Positions 57,794 through 64,000 of a stretch of 64,000 bases of DNA are shown in pieces. Under the pieces are notes generated by a model that saw nothing but the letters and a program-made list of their open reading frames with translations, did no database searches and was not told where the DNA came from. The stretch spans positions 23,623-87,622 of the forward strand of contig NZ_SOGJ01000015.1 in NCBI RefSeq assembly GCF_004402375.1, read 5' to 3'. The translations under genes were made by a program, and so were the position numbers. This stretch comes from Cryobacterium breve (GTDB lineage Bacteria; Actinomycetota; Actinomycetes; Actinomycetales; Microbacteriaceae). The stretch's first letter is position 1; every line of letters starts with the position of its first letter.

Positions 57794-58855
57794 ATGTCTG
57801 CCCCCAGCCCCGTTGTCGAACTTCGTGATGTGAGCAAGGTGTACCCGCCCACGACCAGGGGCGGGGCCGAGGTCGTCGCCATCGACAAAGTCAGCCTCAC
57901 GATCGACGCCGGCGACGTCTACGGCATCATCGGCTACTCCGGGGCAGGCAAGAGCACCCTGGTGCGGCTCGTGAACGCACTCGAACGGTCGACGTCTGGC
58001 GAGATCTTCGTCAACGGCACAGACATAGCCCGACTGCCCGAACGGGAGCTGCGGCCGGTTCGACTGGGTATCGGCATGATTTTCCAGCAGTTCAACCTGC
58101 TCGGGTCCCGGACCGTGGCTGCCAACGTCGCCTACCCGCTCGAGGTGGCCGGCCAGTCCAAGGAGGCACGCCGGACCCGGGTGGGCGAGATGCTCGACTT
58201 CGTCGGACTCGGCGACAAGGCCCGCGCCTACCCCGACCAGCTCTCCGGAGGCCAAAAGCAGCGCGTGGGCATCGCGCGGGCCCTCGCCAGCCAGCCGGGC
58301 ATCCTGCTCGCCGACGAGGCGACCAGCGCTCTCGACCCGGAGACCACCTCCGAGGTGCTCGACCTACTCGGTCGGGTCAACAGGGAATTCGGGGTCACCA
58401 TCATCGTGATCACGCATGAGATGGATGTCATCCAGACCCTGGCAACCAAGGTCGCCGTGATGGACCAGGGTCGGGTGATCGAACGGGGCGACGTGTTCGA
58501 CGTGTTCTCAAACCCGCAGCAGGCGGCATCCGCCCGGTTCGTCTCGACCGTGGTGAAGGGGCTCCCCGCACCGTCGGAACTGGCCGTGCTGCGACAGCGA
58601 CACCCGGGCCGCCTCGTGACCCTGGCATTCCGCGACAGCAGTGTCGACCAGGCCCGCGTGTTCGGTGAGTTCGCCGCCGCCGGTGTCACCTTCGAGGTCG
58701 TCTACGGCGGCATCAATGAGATCCAGGGGCGATCCTTCGGGCACCTGACGCTCGCTCTCGCCCGGCCGGGGGCAACGGATTCCGCGGCCGACGCGGCCAT
58801 CGACGCCGCCCTCGACCGGGTGCGAACCCTCACGACCGTCACGGAGGTTCGCTGA
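57794..58855 (+). CDS. metN: methionine ABC importer ATPase with NIL domain
   Basis: MetN drives methionine import. The 353-residue protein has Walker A GYSGAGKST, Q-loop MIFQQFNLL, signature LSGGQKQRVGIARAL, Walker B ILLADEATSALD and H-loop VITHEMDVI, followed by a C-terminal NIL domain (about 270-350). In E. coli this domain binds methionine and inhibits transport (trans-inhibition). ATG 57794 lies after the metQ hairpin; metI follows after 1 nt. Confidence 0.94.
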   Translation: MSAPSPVVELRDVSKVYPPTTRGGAEVVAIDKVSLTIDAGDVYGIIGYSGAGKSTLVRLVNALERSTSGEIFVNGTDIARLPERELRPVRLGIGMIFQQFNLLGSRTVAANVAYPLEVAGQSKEARRTRVGEMLDFVGLGDKARAYPDQLSGGQKQRVGIARALASQPGILLADEATSALDPETTSEVLDLLGRVNREFGVTIIVITHEMDVIQTLATKVAVMDQGRVIERGDVFDVFSNPQQAASARFVSTVVKGLPAPSELAVLRQRHPGRLVTLAFRDSSVDQARVFGEFAAAGVTFEVVYGGINEIQGRSFGHLTLALARPGATDSAADAAIDAALDRVRTLTTVTEVR

Positions 58856-58856
58856 C

Positions 58857-59516
58857 ATGGACAGCCTCATCGACCTGTTGCCCGAACTTTGGGTTGCCGC
58901 GGGGGAGACCCTCTACATCGTCGGCCTCACCCTCTTCTTCGGCGGAATCGGCGGCTTGCTGGTCGGGCTGGGACTCTACCTGACCCGCGCCGGCAGCATC
59001 TTGGCGAACCGCGGGGTCTTCGTCGTGCTCAACCTGCTGGTGAACATCGTGCGGCCGATCCCGTTCATCATCTTCCTGGCCGCCGCCCAACCGTTGGCCC
59101 GGTTCGTGGTGGGAACCGGGATCGGGAACGCGGCGATCATCTTCACCATCTCGCTCGCGGCATCCTTCGCCATGGGACGCATCGTGGAGCAGAACCTGCT
59201 CACCGTCACACCCGGTGTGATCGAGGCGGCCCGCAGCGTGGGGGCCGGTCCGGTCCGGATCATCTTCACGGTGCTGCTGCCCGAGGCGCTCGGGCCGCTC
59301 ATCCTCGGCTACACGTTCATCTTCGTGGCGCTCGTGGACATGTCTGCCGTAGCCGGCTACGTCGGCGGCGGCGGCCTCGGAAACTTTGCGCTGCTCTACG
59401 GCTACCGCCAGTTCAACCCGGTGGTCACCTGGGCGGCCGTGTTGCTCATCATCGTGCTCGTGCAGCTGGTTCAGTTCCTCGGCAACTGGCTGGCCCGCAA
59501 GGCGTTCCGCCGCTAG
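58857..59516 (+). CDS. metI: methionine ABC importer permease
   Basis: MetI forms the membrane channel. The 219-residue protein has five membrane helices and the coupling-helix (EAA) block GVIEAARSVGAGPVRIIFTVLLPEALGPLILG, and ends with FLGNWLARKAFRR. The metN stop and its ATG are one base apart. Length and context fit metQNI of the DL-methionine uptake family. Confidence 0.94.
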   Translation: MDSLIDLLPELWVAAGETLYIVGLTLFFGGIGGLLVGLGLYLTRAGSILANRGVFVVLNLLVNIVRPIPFIIFLAAAQPLARFVVGTGIGNAAIIFTISLAASFAMGRIVEQNLLTVTPGVIEAARSVGAGPVRIIFTVLLPEALGPLILGYTFIFVALVDMSAVAGYVGGGGLGNFALLYGYRQFNPVVTWAAVLLIIVLVQLVQFLGNWLARKAFRR

Positions 59517-59519
59517 TCC

Positions 59520-59590
59520 TGCCGCCGCTGGCCGTGGCGTTGTTGGCGCTGACGTTGCTGGCGCTGCTGTTGCTGGCGCAGCTGATGCGG
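59520..59590. repeat. low-complexity CTG/TTG-rich spacer
   Basis: Runs of GCTG, GTTG and GGCG trinucleotide-like units (GTTGCTGGCGCTGCTGTTGC) fill most of the 125-nt gap between metI and the CHAD gene. No gene is supported here. Confidence 0.6.
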
Positions 59591-59630
59591 CGACGGGTGC
59601 GCCTTCCCGGGTGGTGCCGTCCGCCGCAAT

Positions 59631-59636
59631 TACACT
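59631..59636 (+). promoter_or_regulatory. -10 box of the CYTH-CHAD gene, leaderless start
   Basis: TACACT ends 5 nt before ATG 59642; GAGG between them is too close to be a ribosome site. Confidence 0.45.
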
Positions 59637-59641
59637 GAGGC

Positions 59642-61162
59642 ATGACTTCCGCTGGCTTTGCCGAGATCGAGCGCACTTTCGACGTCAACCCGGCAACCGT
59701 GTTGCCGCCCCTGCACGACCTGCCCGGCGTCACCCACGTGGACCCGCCCGTCGAGCATCACCTCGACGCTCTCTACTACGACAGCGCCGACCTGGTCCTT
59801 GCGAGCCGTCGCCTGACCCTTCGCCGCCGCACCGGGGGAGACGACGCCGGTTGGCACCTCAAACTCCCGGTCGCCGTGGACGAGCGCCGCGAGATGCGGG
59901 AGCCGTTGGGCGACGACCCCGAGAAGATCCCTGAAGGCATCCTCAACCTCGTGCGGGGCGTGCTCCGCGGTCGCACCCTCGTGCCCGTGGTGCGGCTGCG
60001 CACCCGCCGGGTTCTGCACCAGCTGGTCGGTGAGAACGACTCCGTGCTCGCCGAGGTCTGCGACGACGAGGTGCAGGCCGACCGCCTCGCGCCGGAGGCG
60101 TTCAGCCAGACCTGGCGAGAATGGGAGGTTGAACTTGTGAACGGTTCCCGCGCCCTGCTCGACGCCGCCCAGGAGCGTCTCGCGTCGGTCGGCGTGGAGC
60201 CCTCCGCGAACCCTTCCAAACTGGCCAGAGCCCTCGGTGACCGGTTGCCGGAGTTCGTGACGGCGCCGGCGCTCCGGGCGACCCGGAAGAGCTCCGCCGG
60301 TACGGTCCTGATGGCCTACGTGCAGGAACAGGTTCAGGCCATCGGGGTGCAGGACGCGCGAGTGCGCGACAACGATGCGGATGCCGTGCACCGGATGCGC
60401 GTGGCCACACGCCGCCTGCGTTCGGCCCTGTCCACCTACCGGGACCTGCTCGACACCTCGGTCACCGCCCCGCTCCGCGACGAGCTGCGCTGGCTGGCCG
60501 GGACGCTGGGCGCCGCCCGCGACGCGGAGGTGATCCGGCAGCGCCTCGCCCACCGGCTCGGACAGGAGCCCGCCGAGCTTGTCGTGGGGCCGCTGGCGGC
60601 GCGCATCGACGCGCACTTCGCCGCCGTCATCCGGACGGCCCGGCTCGACGCCCTGGGCGTCCTCGATTCGGACCGGTACTTCGGGCTGCTCGACCGCCTC
60701 GACGCCGTGCTGGCGTCCGCGCCGTTGCGCCCTCGGGCGGAGAAGCCCGCGAGCACGGTCATCCCGGAACTGATTCGCGCCGACTGGAAGCGGCTGCGGG
60801 CATCCGTTTTCCTGGCCCGAGGTACACCGTCGGGGCCCCTTCGCGACGAGGCGTTGCACGATGCGCGCAAGCGGGCCAAACAACTGCGCTACGCGGCCGA
60901 GACGGCCACACCGCTGCGGCGGGCGCGCGCGGCGCGGCTCGTGGCCGCGGCCCGGCAGGTGCAGGACACCCTCGGCGACCACCAAGACAGCGTTGTGGCC
61001 CGCACGGAGTTGCTCGGGCTCGGCATGGCCGCATACCTCCAGGGTGAGAACGCGTTTAGTTACGGCAGGCTGCACGCCGTGGAACACAGCGGGGCCGCAG
61101 CGATGGAGGCGCGCTTTTTCCGTACCTGGCGCAACTTCCCGAAGGCCTCGATCGCGAAATAG
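59642..61162 (+). CDS. CYTH and CHAD domain protein
   Basis: The 506-residue protein joins an N-terminal CYTH triphosphate-tunnel domain (about 1-200) to a C-terminal CHAD domain (about 215-500). CHAD is a helical, histidine-rich polyphosphate-binding module: DAVHRMRVATRRLRSALSTYRDLL and HDARKRAKQLRYAAE carry the basic repeats. CYTH should start with ExExK; here it is EIERTF, so the lysine is Thr12. The protein probably binds polyphosphate; catalysis on triphosphate is doubtful. It stands alone and is convergent with the MarR gene. Confidence 0.9.
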   Translation: MTSAGFAEIERTFDVNPATVLPPLHDLPGVTHVDPPVEHHLDALYYDSADLVLASRRLTLRRRTGGDDAGWHLKLPVAVDERREMREPLGDDPEKIPEGILNLVRGVLRGRTLVPVVRLRTRRVLHQLVGENDSVLAEVCDDEVQADRLAPEAFSQTWREWEVELVNGSRALLDAAQERLASVGVEPSANPSKLARALGDRLPEFVTAPALRATRKSSAGTVLMAYVQEQVQAIGVQDARVRDNDADAVHRMRVATRRLRSALSTYRDLLDTSVTAPLRDELRWLAGTLGAARDAEVIRQRLAHRLGQEPAELVVGPLAARIDAHFAAVIRTARLDALGVLDSDRYFGLLDRLDAVLASAPLRPRAEKPASTVIPELIRADWKRLRASVFLARGTPSGPLRDEALHDARKRAKQLRYAAETATPLRRARAARLVAAARQVQDTLGDHQDSVVARTELLGLGMAAYLQGENAFSYGRLHAVEHSGAAAMEARFFRTWRNFPKASIAK

Positions 61163-61231
61163 GGCACGGGTCTCAACAGGTCAAAGCGCTGAAGAGTTCC
61201 ACTTCCGGTCGCATTCGTCCGGTCGCGTCAG

Positions 61232-61723
61232 TCAGTCGAAGCCGAGGCTGAGCTTGCGCAGCAGGCCCGCGAGGGCGGTCTGCTCGGCGGGGGACAGCGT
61301 GGCGAGCAGCTCGGCCTCGGCGTCGACCAATCGGGTGATGGCTGCATCCACTCGGGTGAGTCCGGCCGGATTCATGCTGACGAAGATGCCGCGACCGTCG
61401 TTGGGGTCCGTGCGGCGGGTCACCAGGCCGCGCTCGACGAGCCGGTCGATGCGGTTGGTCATTGTTCCGCTGGAGACGAGAGTCTGCTGCAGCAGCGCCT
61501 TCGGACTCAGCTCGTAGGGCGCACCTGCGCGCCGCAGTGCGGAGAGCACGTCGAACTCCCAGGAGTCCAGCTCTGAGCGGGAGAAGGCGGTGCGCCGGGC
61601 GCGGTCCAGGTGTTTTGACAACCGGCCCACACGGGACAGCACCTGCAGCGGTGCGAAGTCGAGGTCGGGCCGTTCGCGCAGCCAGGCATCAACGATCCGG
61701 TCGACTTCGTCATGTGCGGGCAT
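61232..61723 (-). CDS. MarR family transcriptional regulator
   Basis: The 163-residue protein has the winged helix-turn-helix with LSPKALLQQTLVSSGTMTNRIDRLVERGLVTRRTDPNDGRGIFV, including the characteristic wing DPNDGRG, flanked by helices for dimerisation. ATG 61723 is placed 6 nt after a GATAAT box; the frame open to 61768 lacks support. Ligand and targets are unknown; no operator palindrome is obvious at its own promoter, and no transporter or enzyme gene adjoins it. Confidence 0.9.
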   Translation of the reverse strand: MPAHDEVDRIVDAWLRERPDLDFAPLQVLSRVGRLSKHLDRARRTAFSRSELDSWEFDVLSALRRAGAPYELSPKALLQQTLVSSGTMTNRIDRLVERGLVTRRTDPNDGRGIFVSMNPAGLTRVDAAITRLVDAEAELLATLSPAEQTALAGLLRKLSLGFD

Positions 61724-61729
61724 CCGTCT

Positions 61730-61735
61730 ATTATC
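61730..61735 (-). promoter_or_regulatory. -10 box of marR, leaderless start
   Basis: Minus-strand GATAAT is followed by AGACGG and the ATG. Confidence 0.5.
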
Positions 61736-61846
61736 CCGGTCGGGTGCGAAAACCTGCGCGCGAGCCACCTCCCGGGGTGCCGGGGCGCGCTTCCGGCGCG
61801 ATATCTGGCAGACTTGTCACGGTTGGTCGGCCCCGGGTCGACGAAT

Positions 61847-61918
61847 TCCGCCGTGGTGTAATGGCAGCACGACAGCCTTTGGAGCTGTTAGGTCTAGGTT
61901 CGAGTCCTGGCGGCGGAG
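61847..61918 (+). tRNA. tRNA-Gln (anticodon TTG)
   Basis: TCCGCCG (61847-61853) pairs with CGGCGGA (61911-61917), followed by discriminator G. The D-loop has GTGTAATGGCAGCAC, the anticodon loop CTTTGGA gives TTG, closed by ACAGC/GCTGT, and the T-arm is GGTTCGAGTCC in context. CCA is not encoded (CAC follows), so it must be added. It lies 63 nt before glmU, as in other actinobacteria. Confidence 0.95.
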
Positions 61919-61981
61919 CACTTGATTGGCGTCACCATCCGGTCTTTACCGGGCGGCTCCACAGAAGCTAGAGGAAACCAC

Positions 61982-63406
61982 GTGACTGATTCTCGACTCG
62001 CCATCGTCGTGCTGGCCGCCGGCCAGGGCACCCGCATGAAGTCCAGCACGCCGAAGCTGCTGCATCAGCTCGCGGGACTTCCGATTCTCAGCCACGTCCT
62101 GGCGACATCCCGCGCCCTCGACGCGGCGCACGTCGTCACCGTCGTGCGGCACGAGCGTGATCGGCTGGCAGCACTCGTGGGCAAGGACCTCCCCGAGAGC
62201 CTGATCGTCGACCAGGACGAGCTGCCGGGCACCGGCCGTGCCGTGGAACAGGCGATCGCCGCACTGCCCGACGATTTCGAGGGCGACGTGCTCGTGGTCA
62301 GCGGCGACGTGCCGTTGCTCAATGCCGCAACGCTGGCCAGCTTCGTCGACGCGCACCGCGAGCGGGACGTCGCTGCCACAGTGTTGTCCTCCTTCCCGGA
62401 TGACGCCACCGGCTACGGCCGCATCGTGCGTTCGGATGAGGGTGCCTTCGACCGCATCGTCGAGCAGAAGGATGCGACAGTCGAGGAACGCGCCATTGCC
62501 GAGACCAACGCCGGCGTCTACGTCTTCCGCCTGGCCGAGCTTCGGGAGCAGCTGAGCAACGTCACCACCGAGAACGCTCAGGGGGAGAAGTACCTCACCG
62601 ACGTGGTCGGTCTACTCCGCCTGGCGGGTTCCGAAGTGCGCGCCGTGCCGGTCGCCGACGCCTGGCTGGTGGCCGGTATCAATGACCGCGCTCAGCTCAG
62701 CGAGACCGCGCGTCAGTTGAACGGGCTGATCGTCTACGGCTGGCAGCTGGCCGGTGTCACCGTGCAGGACCCCGCCACCACGTGGATCGACCTCAAGGCC
62801 AAGCTGGCGCCGGATGTCACCATCCGGCCCGGAACCCAGATCCTCGGTTCGACCGTGATTGAGACCGGTGCCGTGATCGGCCCGGACACCACCCTCGTCG
62901 ACTGCGAGATCGGCGAGAACGCAGTGGTGAAGAGAACGGATGCGACGCTCGCCGTGATCGGAGCGGGGGCATCCGTCGGTCCGTTCTCCTACTTGCGACC
63001 GGGCACGAATCTGGGTGCTGACGGCAAGATCGGCGCGTTCGTCGAGACCAAGAACGCGACCATCGGCGCTGGCAGCAAGGTTCCGCACCTCAGCTACGTC
63101 GGCGACGCGACGGTGGGCGTCGAGTCGAACATCGGGGCCGGCACGATCTTCGCCAACTACGACGGCGTGAACAAGAACCGCAGCGACATCGGGTCCCACG
63201 TGCGCACCGGGTCGCACAACGTGTTCGTCGCGCCGATTAGGATTGGGGACGGGGCGTACACGGGTGCCGGAACAATCGTCCGCAAGGACGTGCCGGCTGG
63301 GGCCCTGGGCCTCACCGTGGCCCCACAACGCAATATGGACGGCTGGGTACAGACCAACCGCCCAGGAACCGACGCGGCGGCGGCTGCGGAAAAGAGCGGA
63401 GACTAG
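61982..63406 (+). CDS. glmU: bifunctional UDP-GlcNAc pyrophosphorylase / glucosamine-1-phosphate acetyltransferase
   Basis: GlmU acetylates glucosamine-1-phosphate and then makes UDP-GlcNAc, the precursor of peptidoglycan and the substrate expected for the WecA-like enzyme. The 474-residue protein has the N-terminal nucleotidyltransferase motif VVLAAGQGTRMKSSTPKLLH and a C-terminal left-handed beta helix with acetyltransferase residues in GAFVETKNATIG, NYDGVNKNRSDIG and GSHNVFVAPIRIG. GTG 61982 has AGAGG 7 nt upstream. prs follows without a gap. Confidence 0.96.
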   Translation: MTDSRLAIVVLAAGQGTRMKSSTPKLLHQLAGLPILSHVLATSRALDAAHVVTVVRHERDRLAALVGKDLPESLIVDQDELPGTGRAVEQAIAALPDDFEGDVLVVSGDVPLLNAATLASFVDAHRERDVAATVLSSFPDDATGYGRIVRSDEGAFDRIVEQKDATVEERAIAETNAGVYVFRLAELREQLSNVTTENAQGEKYLTDVVGLLRLAGSEVRAVPVADAWLVAGINDRAQLSETARQLNGLIVYGWQLAGVTVQDPATTWIDLKAKLAPDVTIRPGTQILGSTVIETGAVIGPDTTLVDCEIGENAVVKRTDATLAVIGAGASVGPFSYLRPGTNLGADGKIGAFVETKNATIGAGSKVPHLSYVGDATVGVESNIGAGTIFANYDGVNKNRSDIGSHVRTGSHNVFVAPIRIGDGAYTGAGTIVRKDVPAGALGLTVAPQRNMDGWVQTNRPGTDAAAAAEKSGD

Positions 63407-64000
63407 GTGTCTGGAATCAAGACCAGCGGCGAAAAGCGACTTGTATTGGTTTCGGGGCGAGCTCACCCACAACTGGCACTGGACATCGCCACGGAACTTG
63501 GTACCGAACTCGTTCACACCGACGCTCGCACCTTCGCGAACGGCGAGATCTACGCGCGTTTCGATGAGAGCGTGCGCGGATCCGACACCTTCGTGATCCA
63601 GTCGCACACCAACCCGATCAACGAGTGGGTGATGGAGTCGCTCATCATGGTCGACGCACTCAAGCGGGCTTCCGCCAAGCGCATCACGGTCGTCGCTCCC
63701 TTCTACCCCTACGCCCGCCAGGACAAGAAGGGCCGCGGCCGGGAGCCGATCTCGGCCCGCCTGATCGCAGACCTGTTCAAGGTCGCCGGAGCCGATCGGA
63801 TCATGGCAGTCGACCTGCACGCCGCCCAGATCCAGGGCTTCTTCGACGGTCCCGTCGACCACCTCTTCGCCATGCCCGTGCTGCTCGAGCACTTCAGGGA
63901 GAAGCTCGACCCGGCCACCCTGACGGTCGTCTCACCCGATATGGGCCGCGTGCGTGTCGCCGACATCTGGAGTGACAAGCTCGGCGCCCCGCTCGCCATC
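63407..64000 (+). CDS. prs: ribose-phosphate diphosphokinase, 5' part
   Basis: Prs makes phosphoribosyl pyrophosphate from ribose 5-phosphate and ATP, for nucleotides, histidine, tryptophan and NAD. Only 198 codons are inside the window; the frame stays open at the edge. Visible motifs are LVSGRAHPQLALDIA, TFANGEIYARFDESVRGSD, VIQSHTNPINEWVMESLIMVDALKRA, APFYPYARQDKKGRGREPISARL and VDLHAAQIQGFFDGPVDHL. GTG 63407 is adjacent to the glmU stop, and GGAG lies 5 nt before it in the end of glmU. Confidence 0.95.
   Translation, partial: MSGIKTSGEKRLVLVSGRAHPQLALDIATELGTELVHTDARTFANGEIYARFDESVRGSDTFVIQSHTNPINEWVMESLIMVDALKRASAKRITVVAPFYPYARQDKKGRGREPISARLIADLFKVAGADRIMAVDLHAAQIQGFFDGPVDHLFAMPVLLEHFREKLDPATLTVVSPDMGRVRVADIWSDKLGAPLAI

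Noticed and set aside
61801..61846. A tRNA-Gln promoter with TTGTCA as -35
   Set aside because: The matching -10 position reads GTCGAC, not TAnnnT, so the promoter could not be supported.

Overview
The window is a high-GC (about two-thirds G+C) chromosomal segment from an actinobacterium. The gene set and order point to the family Microbacteriaceae (Cryobacterium, Leifsonia or a near relative); this placement is inferred from lysA-hom-thrC-thrB-rho-prfA synteny, a long disordered insert in Rho, an atp operon preceded by a WecA-like transferase, a tRNA-Gln-glmU-prs block and protein O-mannosyltransferase next to rsmI. Almost everything is core metabolism and information processing. I see no prophage, insertion sequence, integron or CRISPR array, and no gene-free stretch exceeds 300 bases.

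Layout. 157-4998: lysine/threonine genes lysA, hom, thrC, thrB, overlapping by a few bases and closed by a strong terminator. 5058-8848: rho behind a hairpin-rich leader, coupled to prfA, then a textbook terminator. 8949-12220: pdxH, and on the minus strand cysK-cysE plus a 2-oxoglutarate/Fe(II)-type oxygenase. 12306-15828: prmC, Sua5-type tRNA-modification gene, WecA-like transferase and a small AtpI-like membrane protein. 16001-22929: complete F-type ATP synthase operon atpBEFHAGDC. 22935-27138: yaaA, malate dehydrogenase, an ogt-tag alkylation-repair pair and a carboxyethylornithine synthase/alanine dehydrogenase-like enzyme. 27336-33589: acyltransferase, a TetR regulator with its own palindromic operator controlling a heterodimeric ABC exporter, and two DUF202 proteins. 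33612-39637: DksA-like protein, membrane-anchored molybdopterin oxidoreductase, Ski2-like helicase, Gfo/Idh oxidoreductase. 39712-49056: LysM lipoprotein, serine dehydratase, CoA-binding protein coupled to O-acetylhomoserine sulfhydrylase, FAD amine oxidase, YeiH-type carrier, fatty acid desaturase, protein mannosyltransferase. 49096-56618: rsmI, metG, tatD, rsmA, ispE, ABC-F. 56814-59516: methionine ABC importer metQNI. 59642-64000: CYTH-CHAD protein, MarR regulator, tRNA-Gln, glmU and the start of prs.

Regulation. A striking number of genes have a TAnnnT -10 box ending only 5-8 nt before the start codon and no Shine-Dalgarno, so they are probably transcribed as leaderless mRNAs; genes inside operons instead use GGAG-like sites and ATGA/TGATG overlaps. 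Sulfur and methionine functions recur (cysK, cysE, O-acetylhomoserine sulfhydrylase, metG, metQNI, a possible sulfite-oxidase-fold enzyme, YeiH), as do ribosome/translation functions (prfA, prmC, Sua5, rsmI, rsmA, metG, ABC-F).

The least expected signals are non-coding: a two-copy, about 85-bp intergenic palindrome with identical 47-nt spacers (44981-45065 and 49986-50070); an over-represented nonamer AAACGGATG; a perfect 62-bp tandem duplication after ispE; a pentanucleotide array at 9612-9672; palindromes upstream of the desaturase; and a Shine-Dalgarno that points to a CTG start for atpB. No clearly new multi-gene system was found.
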